Source: Gracilaria vermiculophylla (lineage: Eukaryota > Rhodophyta > Florideophyceae > Gracilariales > Gracilariaceae). Taken from it: 64,000 bases of DNA. The DNA is taken from NCBI GenBank assembly GCA_019155205.2, contig JAHNZQ020000227.1, positions 63,530 to 127,529 of the forward strand. Direction: 5' to 3'. The translations under genes and the position numbers were made by a program. The notes under the pieces were generated by a model that made no database searches, was not told the origin of the DNA, and worked only from the letters and a program-made list of their open reading frames with translations. Each line of letters opens with the position of its first letter. Within the stretch, counting starts at the first letter, position 1. Positions 20,715 to 29,220 of this stretch are shown here, piece after piece.

Positions 20715-21998
20715 TCATGACGCAAGCTTGTTTACAGCGTTGTTCAAGCATTGAATGAAATGATCAATGTGCTCCGCTGTGTGTTTCGCCGCGTCAATGT
20801 GCACTCTAATTGAGCTGTTGATGCCCAACATAGCATGAGCTTTGGGCGCACCGTGGAGTCCAGCGTTCACATATACTCTACTCTCGCCGAGCTCAGCCGC
20901 TACGCGAAAAGAGTCAACGCCTTCCACGTTGAAACATGCAAAAAGAGCACGACGCTCAGGCGATCCATACACTTGCACCTTTTTGCATGACTGGAGCTGT
21001 TCATACAGATACATCCCGTGACTTTCAGTTATCGATGGGGAGCGTGACTTTTTTAGACTGGTCTCATTATATTCGTCCACAACGGCTTTGAGCGATGCGA
21101 TTCGAGGCAGGCACGACGTCCCCACTTCGAACCTCTCTGGTATAGGGCCCCAATTGTTGCCACCAAGGTCGTACTCTTGAGTAAAACAGCAGGCAGAAAG
21201 GGAATGTTCTCCCCCGAAAGATGGGGGCAATGCGACCCACCTTGTCTTTTTTCCGTACAGGAATGCCATCGGCACACCTACTGAAGAGCAATCAGCAAGA
21301 ACAAAGTCCGCGCCGCATTTGTCAACTCGGAGCACTCCGCTAGAGAGCGAATCAGAGACGTTGAGCACCACCGGAATGCCCGTAGCCTGGAGAAATTCAA
21401 GAATACTCTGCAAGTCATGATTGTTTCCGAAGAACGACGTGCTTTGGAGCACAATGAGCTTCGTTTTCGCAGAAACGCGGGATGCGATAGCAGAAAACGA
21501 TATGTCGGACACTTGCACGACGCGAAAACGGCGCCGTTCTGATAGCGCGTTCCATGTGCGCACACAGCCTTCGGACACGTCTGCTAGAACGACCTGGTCG
21601 TGTGGTTTCAAGAGTTGACTGTACGATTGAGCAAGAGCGCGCATTGCGTCGAAGGTGGATGGGAAAAATGCGACTTCTTGCTGACACGCGGCGCCAATAA
21701 AGTGTCGAACGCTTTCTCGAGCTTCGCGTACTATCTCCGATGCTCGCCGTCCAAGTTCATGCGAGCAGGTTCCTTTGCTAACGGCTGCATTGTGCTTGGA
21801 ATAAACGTCTCGCATTGCCTGGAGACCAGCTGGGGAGGGAGTGAGGCCTGTGAGATCCAGTGCAGGTGTCACCTTCTTGGTGACGGGCACGCAGCACGTG
21901 AGCGTTGTGTGCGCTGTGTCACGTGCGGCGGCTAGGGCCAAGGGGCGGGGTGAAGGTGGGAGTTTTTGGCATGTGGGAACGAAGAAGCAGGTGGGCAT
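20715..21998 (-). CDS. Class-V aminotransferase-fold (SufS-like) protein lacking catalytic residues
   Basis: The 427-residue reading from ATG 21998 has the fold landmarks of SufS/CsdA-type cysteine desulfurases. In order: HELGRRASEIVREARESVRH, FPSTFDAMRALA, TKLIVLQSTSFFGN, GADFVLAD, FLYGKK, LPPSFGGEHS, RFEVGTS, and a C-terminal small domain. In a hand alignment the key positions are gone. The SGHK loop with the PLP lysine reads ADCSSVG. The PLP-nitrogen Asp of VDGAQ is Asn. The stacking His of EHHSN is replaced. The persulfide Cys of RxGxHCAQP is Gly (NAGLHGAPK). It is therefore probably a pseudoenzyme with a scaffold or regulatory role. The N-terminal 50 residues are Ala/Thr/Cys-rich with few acids and could be a plastid leader. 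The reading is intact, which argues against a decaying gene. Confidence 0.75.
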   Translation of the reverse strand: MPTCFFVPTCQKLPPSPRPLALAAARDTAHTTLTCCVPVTKKVTPALDLTGLTPSPAGLQAMRDVYSKHNAAVSKGTCSHELGRRASEIVREARESVRHFIGAACQQEVAFFPSTFDAMRALAQSYSQLLKPHDQVVLADVSEGCVRTWNALSERRRFRVVQVSDISFSAIASRVSAKTKLIVLQSTSFFGNNHDLQSILEFLQATGIPVVLNVSDSLSSGVLRVDKCGADFVLADCSSVGVPMAFLYGKKTRWVALPPSFGGEHSLSACCFTQEYDLGGNNWGPIPERFEVGTSCLPRIASLKAVVDEYNETSLKKSRSPSITESHGMYLYEQLQSCKKVQVYGSPERRALFACFNVEGVDSFRVAAELGESRVYVNAGLHGAPKAHAMLGINSSIRVHIDAAKHTAEHIDHFIQCLNNAVNKLAS

Positions 21999-22292
21999 CG
22001 GGAAAGTAAGCAAAGAGCGACGCGACAAGTGAGGTCACATGTTGCCGAGGGGAAGTAAGTGGCCGAGATCGTTGCGCTCGAGGTGGTGGTGTAGCTTTGC
22101 ACTGGTGGGTGGGCGGGCGTACGGCACGCAGGGAAGGCGACAGCCATGCAGTTTTTGAGCAGGGGCAAAACAAATTTTATTTTGGACAATGCGTTGTACG
22201 CCGCTGCTGAGGTGTCTGGAGAGGCGCTCCTCAATCCAGCGAGTGATTAACTGTGCTTTTGTTTAGATGAGCTTCAACGCGGAGATGTGAAC

Positions 22293-22775
22293 TCACTTGA
22301 AACCGGGGTTGGGTGCTGGAAAGAGCATAGAATTGCCGCTGTGGCTATGCGTCAAGTCCTCATGCATGAGTTGTCCAAGTCTGAGGAGCTCGTCTGGAAT
22401 CGGAAAGCGTTTGTCGAGAATGTGCGTGGTTGACATCGGGGCTGATTGGGCCGGGGTCCAGTGCCGATGGGGAGAGTGATCCCACGATGACGGCGCGGCT
22501 GGAGGTGTGCGATAAGAAGACGAAGAGGAGCGCTGGGCGGAAAAGGACGACGACTGCGAGGGCTGCGGAATGGAAGAAGAGGTGGAGGCGTGGAGTCTTT
22601 GCTTTTCCATCTGGCGAAGCTTCTTCTTCTCGTGGTAACTGCGGTTCTGTCTGATTCGACGTTTCATGACGGAGTCTTTCAGGCGCTTTTCGTTTTCCGA
22701 CAATTCAGAGTCAGGTTTGAGGAACTTGTACGTGGGCGGGCGCCCTCTCTTCGGCTTTTCGCTGTGGCGTGGCAT
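22293..22775 (-). CDS. AT-hook/bZIP-like basic-region protein (short paralogue)
   Basis: The predicted 160-residue protein starts at the ATG in CACCATGCC at 22775. Residues 8-16 form an AT-hook-like KRGRPPTY. They are followed by PDSELSENEKRL and a strongly basic helix, KRRIRQNRSYHEKKKLRQ (about 38-55), which recalls the N-x7-R/K basic region of bZIP factors. No leucine zipper follows; the rest is Ser/Pro-rich. The same block occurs in the large gene at 48679-50838, so the two are paralogues in this region. The stop overlaps a perfect 5' splice donor (CAAGTGAGT), so a spliced longer form is possible. However, AATAAA lies about 120 bp downstream on this strand, which also fits termination here. 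A transcription-factor role is inferred. Confidence 0.65.
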   Translation of the reverse strand: MPRHSEKPKRGRPPTYKFLKPDSELSENEKRLKDSVMKRRIRQNRSYHEKKKLRQMEKQRLHASTSSSIPQPSQSSSFSAQRSSSSSYRTPPAAPSSWDHSPHRHWTPAQSAPMSTTHILDKRFPIPDELLRLGQLMHEDLTHSHSGNSMLFPAPNPGFK

Positions 22776-22900
22776 GGTGTTATGAAAGGAACAACGAGTG
22801 GGTGTGTTGGGGAGGAGAAGAGCGGGCAAAGCGACGGGTGCTGGGGCGGTATCCGAGACGAGGGAGGGGCATGTATTTGGGTGGGGGGGGGGGGGGGGGC

Positions 22901-22910
22901 GCCTTTTATG
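22901..22910 (-). promoter_or_regulatory. TATA-like box for the AT-hook/bZIP-like gene
   Basis: On the minus strand the sequence reads CATAAAAGGC, about 130 bp upstream of the ATG at 22775. It lies just before a 17-base poly(C) run (sense strand, 22883-22899). Confidence 0.4.
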
Positions 22911-22919
22911 CTAACCGAG

Positions 22920-24291
22920 AGGCTTGGGAGTCACGGATGCGATGAGGACGGGGGGGGGGGAACGCACATGCTATCGCGATGAGATTCTGCAGTGTTGCTC
23001 ATACACTGCCAAAAAGAGAGAATGGGAACAAAGAGGTTTGTAAAAAAGAAGCAAAGCACAGAGGTCATATTGATGGAACACACGACGCATTAATCGGGTT
23101 GAATCAGGGTTCAGAAAGGCGAAGGGTAAACTTGGCACGCAGAAGCGGGCGGGAGGGAGGTGTTTTGGAAGGCATTGCTGCGGTCGAACACGTTGGGGAG
23201 ATTTTTTTGAATGCCATGCGTCAGCGAGCGGGGACAGCGTGTCGCGCAGCACGTTTGCGCTGTGCACAGTTATTTTTGTCAGGAGCTTTTGAATGCAGCG
23301 CTGCGGCCAGTGCTTTCCGGGCCTCATTTTTCTCCGCTTCCGCAGACGTACGGCCAGCGTTGGAGAGGAATTGATTTTGAGCGCGAATGAGGAGGCGGGG
23401 CGTTGGTGCTTCGGCGGGCGCGAACGCGGCTGGTGGGCGCGAGACGGCTGGCGGCGGCGGGAGGGCGCACGTGTGCGTGTGCGTTTCTGCAGCGGAGGCA
23501 CGACGGCAGCAGCTCAAGTGTTGCACGTGGAACGTTGCTCGCTTATTCGCGCGCACTGCGTCAAACGTTTGACGCTTTCTCCTTTTGCAGCGGCGCACAG
23601 CTCACAGCTTGCGCCTGTCAACTTGCACAGCAGTGAGGCAAGTGCGTTTGCATTGCGGACCGCAGCGCGGCGCTGTACGCCGCGTGCGCCACAACGATCG
23701 CGTGCGACATGCGGCGCGTCCAGTGAGGTGTCATGCACAGGGCGGAGGTGCGCCGAGTGTTGGCGCGCAGCACAGGCTCGGGAGGCCGCCGAGCGTGCGC
23801 CGCGCGGAGCCGCTAGCGTGCCACGGGAGGCGGTGCCATGGGGGGGGCGGTGCCACGGGGGGGGCGGTGCCACGCGGGGGGGGCGGTGCCACGCGGGGGG
23901 GGCGGTGCCGCTGGGGAGCGGCGGCGCGACGGCGCCGTCCAGGCGCTGCGAGCGGCGAAACGCGCCGCACGCGCCCACAGCGCGGCGCGAGTTAGCGAGC
24001 GACGGGCAGCGAGCGACGTGCAGCGACGGACGTGCAGCGAGCGACGTGCAGCGAGGGACGTGCTAATGCCGCGTGGTGGCGTGTTATTGGTCAATGCGTG
24101 GAGACTCATTCAAGCGATAGCCTATGTACTGGCTACAGGCAGCGAGAACAGCGCCCCGCACCGAAGGGCGCACTACACACGCCCAACGGCGGCGGCGCGC
24201 GCACGGCGCCAGCACGCGTGCGCACGTGTGCGCACGTGTGCGCACGTGGCGCGCTACTTTGGCGCGCGCGCAACGCGCTTGTTGGCATCCG
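22920..24291. other. GC-rising intergenic DNA with short G-rich repeats
   Basis: Open stretches occur in all six frames as a result of base composition, and none starts with a convincing ATG. At 23827-23910 a roughly 20-bp motif, GGCGGTGCCACGCGGGGGGG with variants, repeats about four to five times. At 23997-24063 a shorter unit (GCAGCGAGCGACGTGC variants) repeats. At 24221-24248 an alternating GTGCGCAC series occurs. Confidence 0.55.
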
Positions 24292-26025
24292 TCACGGCGA
24301 ATGCACGCCGGCGCGCGGCCGCAGCAGCCGCTCCACCTCCGCCCGGTACTCCGACTTCATGCGCACCCCCCGCAGCTCCTTCACCAAACTCTTCTCGTGG
24401 AAAATCTGCACCGTGGGCGATCCCGTCACCCCCGCCGCCTCCGCGATCTCGCTGTCCTCGCTCATGTCAATCTCCACATAGTGCACGCGCCCCTCCAGCG
24501 CCCTCACCACCGCGTTCAGCATCGGCTTGAGCTGCGCGCACGGCCCGCACCCCGGCGACACGTACTTGACAATCAGCGGCCGCTTGCTCTCGTGGTACAG
24601 CTTGCGCAGCGCAAACTGCCCCCGGTGCCACGTGCGCTCAATGTCGTAGCTGCTCTCGTCGTCCGCCTCCACCGCCTCCGCCTCCCCGCCGTCGTCCCCC
24701 CCCTCCTCCCCCACCGCCGCCGCACCCTGCTCCTGCCCCTGCTCCTCCTCGCCGCGCCCGTACTCCACAATCAGCCCGCGCCCCGCCAGGAACCGCTCCG
24801 CCGCCAGCGCCGCCATGCACCCGCTGCCCGCCGCCGTCACCGCCTGCCGCCATTGCGAGTCCGCCACGTCGCCCGCCGCAAACACCCCCGCCAGCCCCGT
24901 CTCCGCGCTGCCGCGCGCCGTCAGCACGTACCCCGCCTCGTCGAAGCGCAGCCTCGAGTTGCCGCGCAGAAACTGCGTGTTTGGAGTGTGCCCAATCGCG
25001 TAGAACAGCCCGCGGATGTGCATGTCGCGCTCGCCGCCGCCGCGCGTGCGCACGCGCACCGAGCGCAGCGGCGAGCCGCGCCGTTCCCGCAGCGCGCGCT
25101 CGTCCGGCTGCGCCGACACCACCACGCTGTTGAAGTGCACGCTCACGCGCGCGTGCTTGAGCACGCGGTCGCGCAGCGTCTTGCTGGCGCGCAGGCTGTG
25201 CGAGCGCACGAACAGGTGCACGTGCGACGCGTACTTGCACAGGTACACCGCCTCCTCGCACGCCGAGTCGCCGCCGCCCACCACGCCCAGCGGCTGCGCG
25301 CTGAAGATGGGCGCCGCGCCGTCGCAGATGGCGCACGCCGAGATGCCGCTCCCCCACAGCGCCTGCTCGCCCGGGATGCGCAGCCGCTTGGCGCTGGCGC
25401 CCGTGGCGACGATGACCGAGTGCGCGCGCACGAGCCCCGTCTCGCGCGTGTGCACGCGGAACGGGAACGTGTCCAGGTCGGCCGACACGGCGTCGTCCAC
25501 GACGAGGCGCGCGCCCCAGCGCGCCGCCTGCTGGCGCATGGCCGCCATGAGGCGCGGGCCGGAAATGCCGTCGGGAAAGCCCGGGAAGTTTTCCACTTCG
25601 GCCGTGGTCATGAGCTGGCCGCCCGGCACGCCGGTGGACAGGCCCTCCAGAACGAGCGGGCGCAGGTTGGCGCGCGCGGCGTAGATGGCGGCCGTGTAGC
25701 CTGCAGGACCGGAGCCGATGATGACCACATTCTCGGGTGGGGTGGAGGCGGCGTTCGGCGACTGAGTCGGGGCGGCGGGCTGCGTCTCCGGGGCGACGGG
25801 AGCGGCAGAGGGCGCGGCAGAGGGCGCGGGAGTGGGCGCGGGAGTGGGCGCGGTGGTAGTGGCGGCGGTGGTCGAGGTGGTGGGGGTGGTGGAAATGTCG
25901 GCGCGCACTCGTGCGCGCGCGCGGAGCAGCGGAGTGGGGGGGGCGCGGGGTCGGCGCAGCGGCGCGGGGCGCAGCGTCAGGCGCAGGGGGTGCGGAAGGG
26001 CGAATGCCGCTGAGGGTTGTAGCAT
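24292..26025 (-). CDS. NTRC: NADPH-dependent thioredoxin reductase C (NTRC), plastid
   Basis: This 577-residue protein fuses an NADPH-thioredoxin reductase to a thioredoxin. NTRC passes electrons from NADPH to 2-Cys peroxiredoxins in the chloroplast stroma. Residues 1-95 are an Arg/Ala/Pro/Thr-rich transit peptide and linker. FAD binding is VVIIGSGPAGYTAA (100-113). The reductase disulfide is CAICDG (C231, C234). NADPH binding is GVVGGGDSACEEA (247-259). GVFAAGDVAD closes the reductase. An acidic Gly/Glu linker follows, then the thioredoxin domain with SPGCGPC (CGPC 493-496), which matches the NTRC form rather than the WCGPC of ordinary thioredoxins. The cis-Pro lies in TGSPTV. I start at ATG 26025; the frame is open upstream but reads through poly(C)-encoded prolines. 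Confidence 0.95.
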   Translation of the reverse strand: MLQPSAAFALPHPLRLTLRPAPLRRPRAPPTPLLRARARVRADISTTPTTSTTAATTTAPTPAPTPAPSAAPSAAPVAPETQPAAPTQSPNAASTPPENVVIIGSGPAGYTAAIYAARANLRPLVLEGLSTGVPGGQLMTTAEVENFPGFPDGISGPRLMAAMRQQAARWGARLVVDDAVSADLDTFPFRVHTRETGLVRAHSVIVATGASAKRLRIPGEQALWGSGISACAICDGAAPIFSAQPLGVVGGGDSACEEAVYLCKYASHVHLFVRSHSLRASKTLRDRVLKHARVSVHFNSVVVSAQPDERALRERRGSPLRSVRVRTRGGGERDMHIRGLFYAIGHTPNTQFLRGNSRLRFDEAGYVLTARGSAETGLAGVFAAGDVADSQWRQAVTAAGSGCMAALAAERFLAGRGLIVEYGRGEEEQGQEQGAAAVGEEGGDDGGEAEAVEADDESSYDIERTWHRGQFALRKLYHESKRPLIVKYVSPGCGPCAQLKPMLNAVVRALEGRVHYVEIDMSEDSEIAEAAGVTGSPTVQIFHEKSLVKELRGVRMKSEYRAEVERLLRPRAGVHSP

Positions 26026-26388
26026 TGGGAGGTTGTCGGTGGAAACGGGGGGGGGCAGCTGCAGAAACGCGCAGGCGTGGAAGGACGGGGGGGGGGGGGC
26101 CGCGGGGAAGGTCGGCGGACGAGGAGGGCGGTGCACAAGAAGGGCATGGGACAAGAACGGATGGCGGCGGCGGGCAGCAGTGGAGCGACGTGCCCAGAGC
26201 CACACAGCAGCGGCGTGCGCCACGTGCGCAGTGAGAGGGAGCGATTTTTACAGCGTGTACGCGGCGTAGACGGCGGGCGCGCGCAATCCGAAGGTCGCGC
26301 GCGCAATCGGAGGGGCGCGAGGGGCGCGCAATCGCAGGGGCGCGCAATCGCAGGGGCGCGGCGGCGGCGTCGGCGTCGGCTTCGGCGG

Positions 26389-26967
26389 TCATTGCGGGGC
26401 GGACGACGGCGCCCAACGGCCGGCGGCGGCCAAACGTTTGAGGAAGCGGCGCTTGCGGCCGCGGCGCTTGGCCGTGCGCGCATCGTCGGTCTGCCACGGG
26501 CGCGGGCCGTCGGCGCGCGCGGCGCCCAGCGCGCTGCGCGCGCGCGGGGCGCTGGCGACGGTGGTGGGGCGCACGCGCGCGGCGGGCGCGGCGCCGGCGG
26601 GCGCGGCGCCGGTGGGCGTGGGCAGCAGCGACGCGGACGACGCGCGCGCGTGCTGCGCCGGCGCCGGCAGCGACAGCGACGGCGTGGATAGCTCCGTCTC
26701 GGACGATACGCACGACGTGCTGCCCGGCGCCAGCGACGCCGTGGCGCGCGCGCTGAGCGCGCGCGCGGGCGAGTGTGACGGCGTGGTGCACGCCGTGCAG
26801 AAGGACGGGTTGCGCGAGCGCAGCGCCACGGGGCGGCTGAGCTGCGCGTTGGGCGACGGCGCGCGCGCGTGGAAGACGACGGGCAGCAGCGGTGGGTTGG
26901 CGCGCGGCGGCGGCGGGGTGCGGGGCGGCGAGGCGCGCGGCGCTAGGGCGAAGCGGGGCGCGCTCAT
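26389..26967 (-). CDS. Hypothetical Pro/Ala/Arg-rich protein
   Basis: An ATG-initiated 192-codon reading lies divergently to the lumen-protein gene, with 426 bp between their starts. The product is Ala/Pro/Ser/Arg-rich and probably disordered, with one less biased segment (NPSFCTACTTPSHSPARA) and a strongly basic C-terminus (AKRRGRKRRFLKRLAAAG) that would serve as a nuclear localisation signal. I recognise no family. GC content here is so high that long open frames arise by chance, so the gene is uncertain. Confidence 0.4.
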   Translation of the reverse strand: MSAPRFALAPRASPPRTPPPPRANPPLLPVVFHARAPSPNAQLSRPVALRSRNPSFCTACTTPSHSPARALSARATASLAPGSTSCVSSETELSTPSLSLPAPAQHARASSASLLPTPTGAAPAGAAPAARVRPTTVASAPRARSALGAARADGPRPWQTDDARTAKRRGRKRRFLKRLAAAGRWAPSSAPQ

Positions 26968-27393
26968 GGCCGCTGTGGCGGCGAGCGCGCGGCCGTGAGC
27001 GTGGCGGGAGGAGTGCTCCTGGAGCCCCGCTCGTCGCCGCCGTTATGTAGCGCCACCGCGTGCGGTGGTCCCCCGCACGTGTTGCGCGCCCATTCGTCGC
27101 ACGCCCCAGCCGCCCGCAGCCGCCTCCATTACGTCATGGCCCAGAATGGGACAAACGCCGCTGCCAGCGTGGCACTCGCGCCGTTCCCACCCCCCAGCCA
27201 GCTGGCTTCCGCCAGCTAGCCTACGCCACGCTGCACACGTTGTGCAGCTGCGCCTCACCACCGACTCGCTCCGCACCTCCACCAAAACGCCTCCCCGTTC
27301 ACAACCCCCCCCGCTCAGCTGAGCTCCGCACCTCCTCCCCCATCCCCCCCCCCCCCCACCCCCGCCATCCGCAGCCCTCTCATTCCCATCACA

Positions 27394-28260
27394 ATGCCCC
27401 CCCTCGCATTTGCTCCTCCGCTGCGCGGCGCCTCGCCCCCCTTTACTGCCCCTCGCACCCCCGCCGCTCGCCGTCCCACCGCAATGACCATCCGCCCATC
27501 CCGCAGATCCTTCCTCCACACCGCCCCCCTGCTGCTCCCCCTCCTCCTCGCAGACACCCCTGCCATCCAGGCCGAGCTCTCCGCCCTCGCCTCCAAATTC
27601 CCCGGCGCTGGCATGCCCGACATCTACTACCCCCCCTTCACACTCGGCGAGTGGCTCGTCACGCGCGAGCTTTACGCCGTGCAGGTCCAACCCGACGCCG
27701 TCGAAATCCCCGGCCATTCCCTGCTCTCGCACCTCGCTATCGACGCCCAGCGCGAGACCATTGGCCAGCGCAACACCTTCCCCGCCCGTTTCATCAGCCA
27801 CCGCGACCACGTCATCGAAGACCGCGCCTTCAACACCCGCGCCGAACTGGCCCCCGACTCCGTGTCCTGGCACCCGGACAACCCAAACCTCCTCACCGTC
27901 GCGTGGGGGCGGAGCCCCGGCTCCACGCGCATCCGCGAATGCAAGGTCACCAAGCGCTCCTTCGTCGATGCCCCACAGGGCTACGGCACCTTTGTTTCCA
28001 GTGAGTATGCCAGAGTTGTCGACGTTCCCTCTCAATCAGCCTTCATCAGTTTTTCCAAGCGCCCCAGCGTGTATGGCCGTAGACGCCTCGTGCGGTATAG
28101 AGTCAGCAGTGTCACGGACAAGATGATGCCGGACGGCATGGACCGCATTGTCATCGACTACATTTACCCTCCGAGTCCTGCAGACGCAAAGTACGCCATG
28201 CTCCTCAAGTACCGTGACTTTCTTATCAGACGCACCACAGCGAGTCGTCTGTTGCACTAG
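27394..28260 (+). CDS. Thylakoid-lumen protein of the DUF6816 type with Tat signal
   Basis: This 288-residue protein begins with a Pro/Arg-rich stretch like a transit peptide. A twin-arginine signal follows: RR at 37-38 in RPSRRSFLHTA, then a hydrophobic core and an A-x-A-like cleavage site (PAIQA, 56-60). This implies import to the plastid and Tat export to the lumen. The mature part (YPPFTLGEWLVTRELYAVQV, DRAFNTRAELAP, WHPDNPNLLTVAWG and a C-terminal YRDFLIRR) resembles the DUF6816 family of cyanobacteria and plastids, whose function is unknown. My family assignment is from memory. A 14-base poly(C) run (27344-27357) lies 36 bp before the ATG. It is divergent to the hypothetical gene at 26389-26967. 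Confidence 0.8.
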   Translation: MPPLAFAPPLRGASPPFTAPRTPAARRPTAMTIRPSRRSFLHTAPLLLPLLLADTPAIQAELSALASKFPGAGMPDIYYPPFTLGEWLVTRELYAVQVQPDAVEIPGHSLLSHLAIDAQRETIGQRNTFPARFISHRDHVIEDRAFNTRAELAPDSVSWHPDNPNLLTVAWGRSPGSTRIRECKVTKRSFVDAPQGYGTFVSSEYARVVDVPSQSAFISFSKRPSVYGRRRLVRYRVSSVTDKMMPDGMDRIVIDYIYPPSPADAKYAMLLKYRDFLIRRTTASRLLH

Positions 28261-29220
28261 GTCCTCTTGCTGTTGTTCGACAACCGCTTACCGTTCCAGA
28301 ATGACTGCTTGCGTTGCGAACAACACCCGTCGTTCTGTTCCCTGTTCACCCTACTGGAGGAGTGCCCCCGTCACAGTTTGCTTGTCCAACTCCAACCCTT
28401 TCCAACATTTGCATTCTGTTGTTTGCACCCCCGTTCTGTTTGACAGCAAGCATGGCCGTGCAACACGCCACACGTTTCAGCTAGTTATTATATCTTTTTC
28501 TCTTGTGCTCTTACAGGGTCACCAGGTCATGAGCACGCTGTAGATAAGTTACTGTAGCACTTTTCTTCGAAGCACTTGATGCACGAGAAACCAATAGCTT
28601 CCAACTGCGACTCAGAGTACGACGTAGCAGAAACCAAACTGTACGGAAAACATAACTGGTTGTCCTTCTCATAGTTGGCAAGTCTTGTTTTCAGGCATTG
28701 CGGGCGACAACGTTTTTACAAGGCTTGTGGAGAGCGTTTGGAGATGCGTTCCCCACTCTCTAGAAACTTTATTGCTGCAAGTCCATTCAACTCTGCCATC
28801 TGAAGAAATAAACATGTTCGCTAAGCCCTTTTCAATGCAAGTGTGCGTGGTTTGCACGTAGACGAGCGCAGTGTACAATTATCTGAACATTCACTAATCT
28901 ACTAGATGACTAAAATGCCACCATAATCTGTCCCTACATCCGCGACCACAATCTACAATAGCTCTCAGCGCCCTTTTCGAACAGCATGTGTTTCCCGACA
29001 AATTGGAATTCCCGTGCGAGTAATTCATTCTTGCTCATAGCGAGCAATGAGAATCACAATGTTGGGCTGAGCTTTTTGCACTCCAATCCAGAAGACACAA
29101 TCTTTTCGAGTTCTGCATCCTAAAGGAACTTTACTTTCGGACACAAGCCATTCTTAAAACTATTCTACATGCTCAGAGACCTGTACGGCAATCTTCTTTT
29201 CGGTTTCTGCCCTTGATCTG
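28261..29220. other. Intergenic region between convergent genes
   Basis: No gene is recognised. It lies between the 3' ends of the lumen-protein gene and the PH-kinase gene and drops back to moderate GC. Only short open stretches are present. Confidence 0.6.

Noticed and set aside
22971..23598. Two overlapping minus-strand frames with fairly natural composition
   Set aside because: Neither begins with ATG, they overlap each other, and no family is recognised.
24221..24248. GTGCGCAC series considered as a CRISPR-like or regulatory array
   Set aside because: It is a short alternating purine-pyrimidine run without spacers.
24638..26791. 717-codon minus-strand frame overlapping NTRC
   Set aside because: It is antiframe to a clear NTRC gene and encodes an Arg/Ala-rich shadow.
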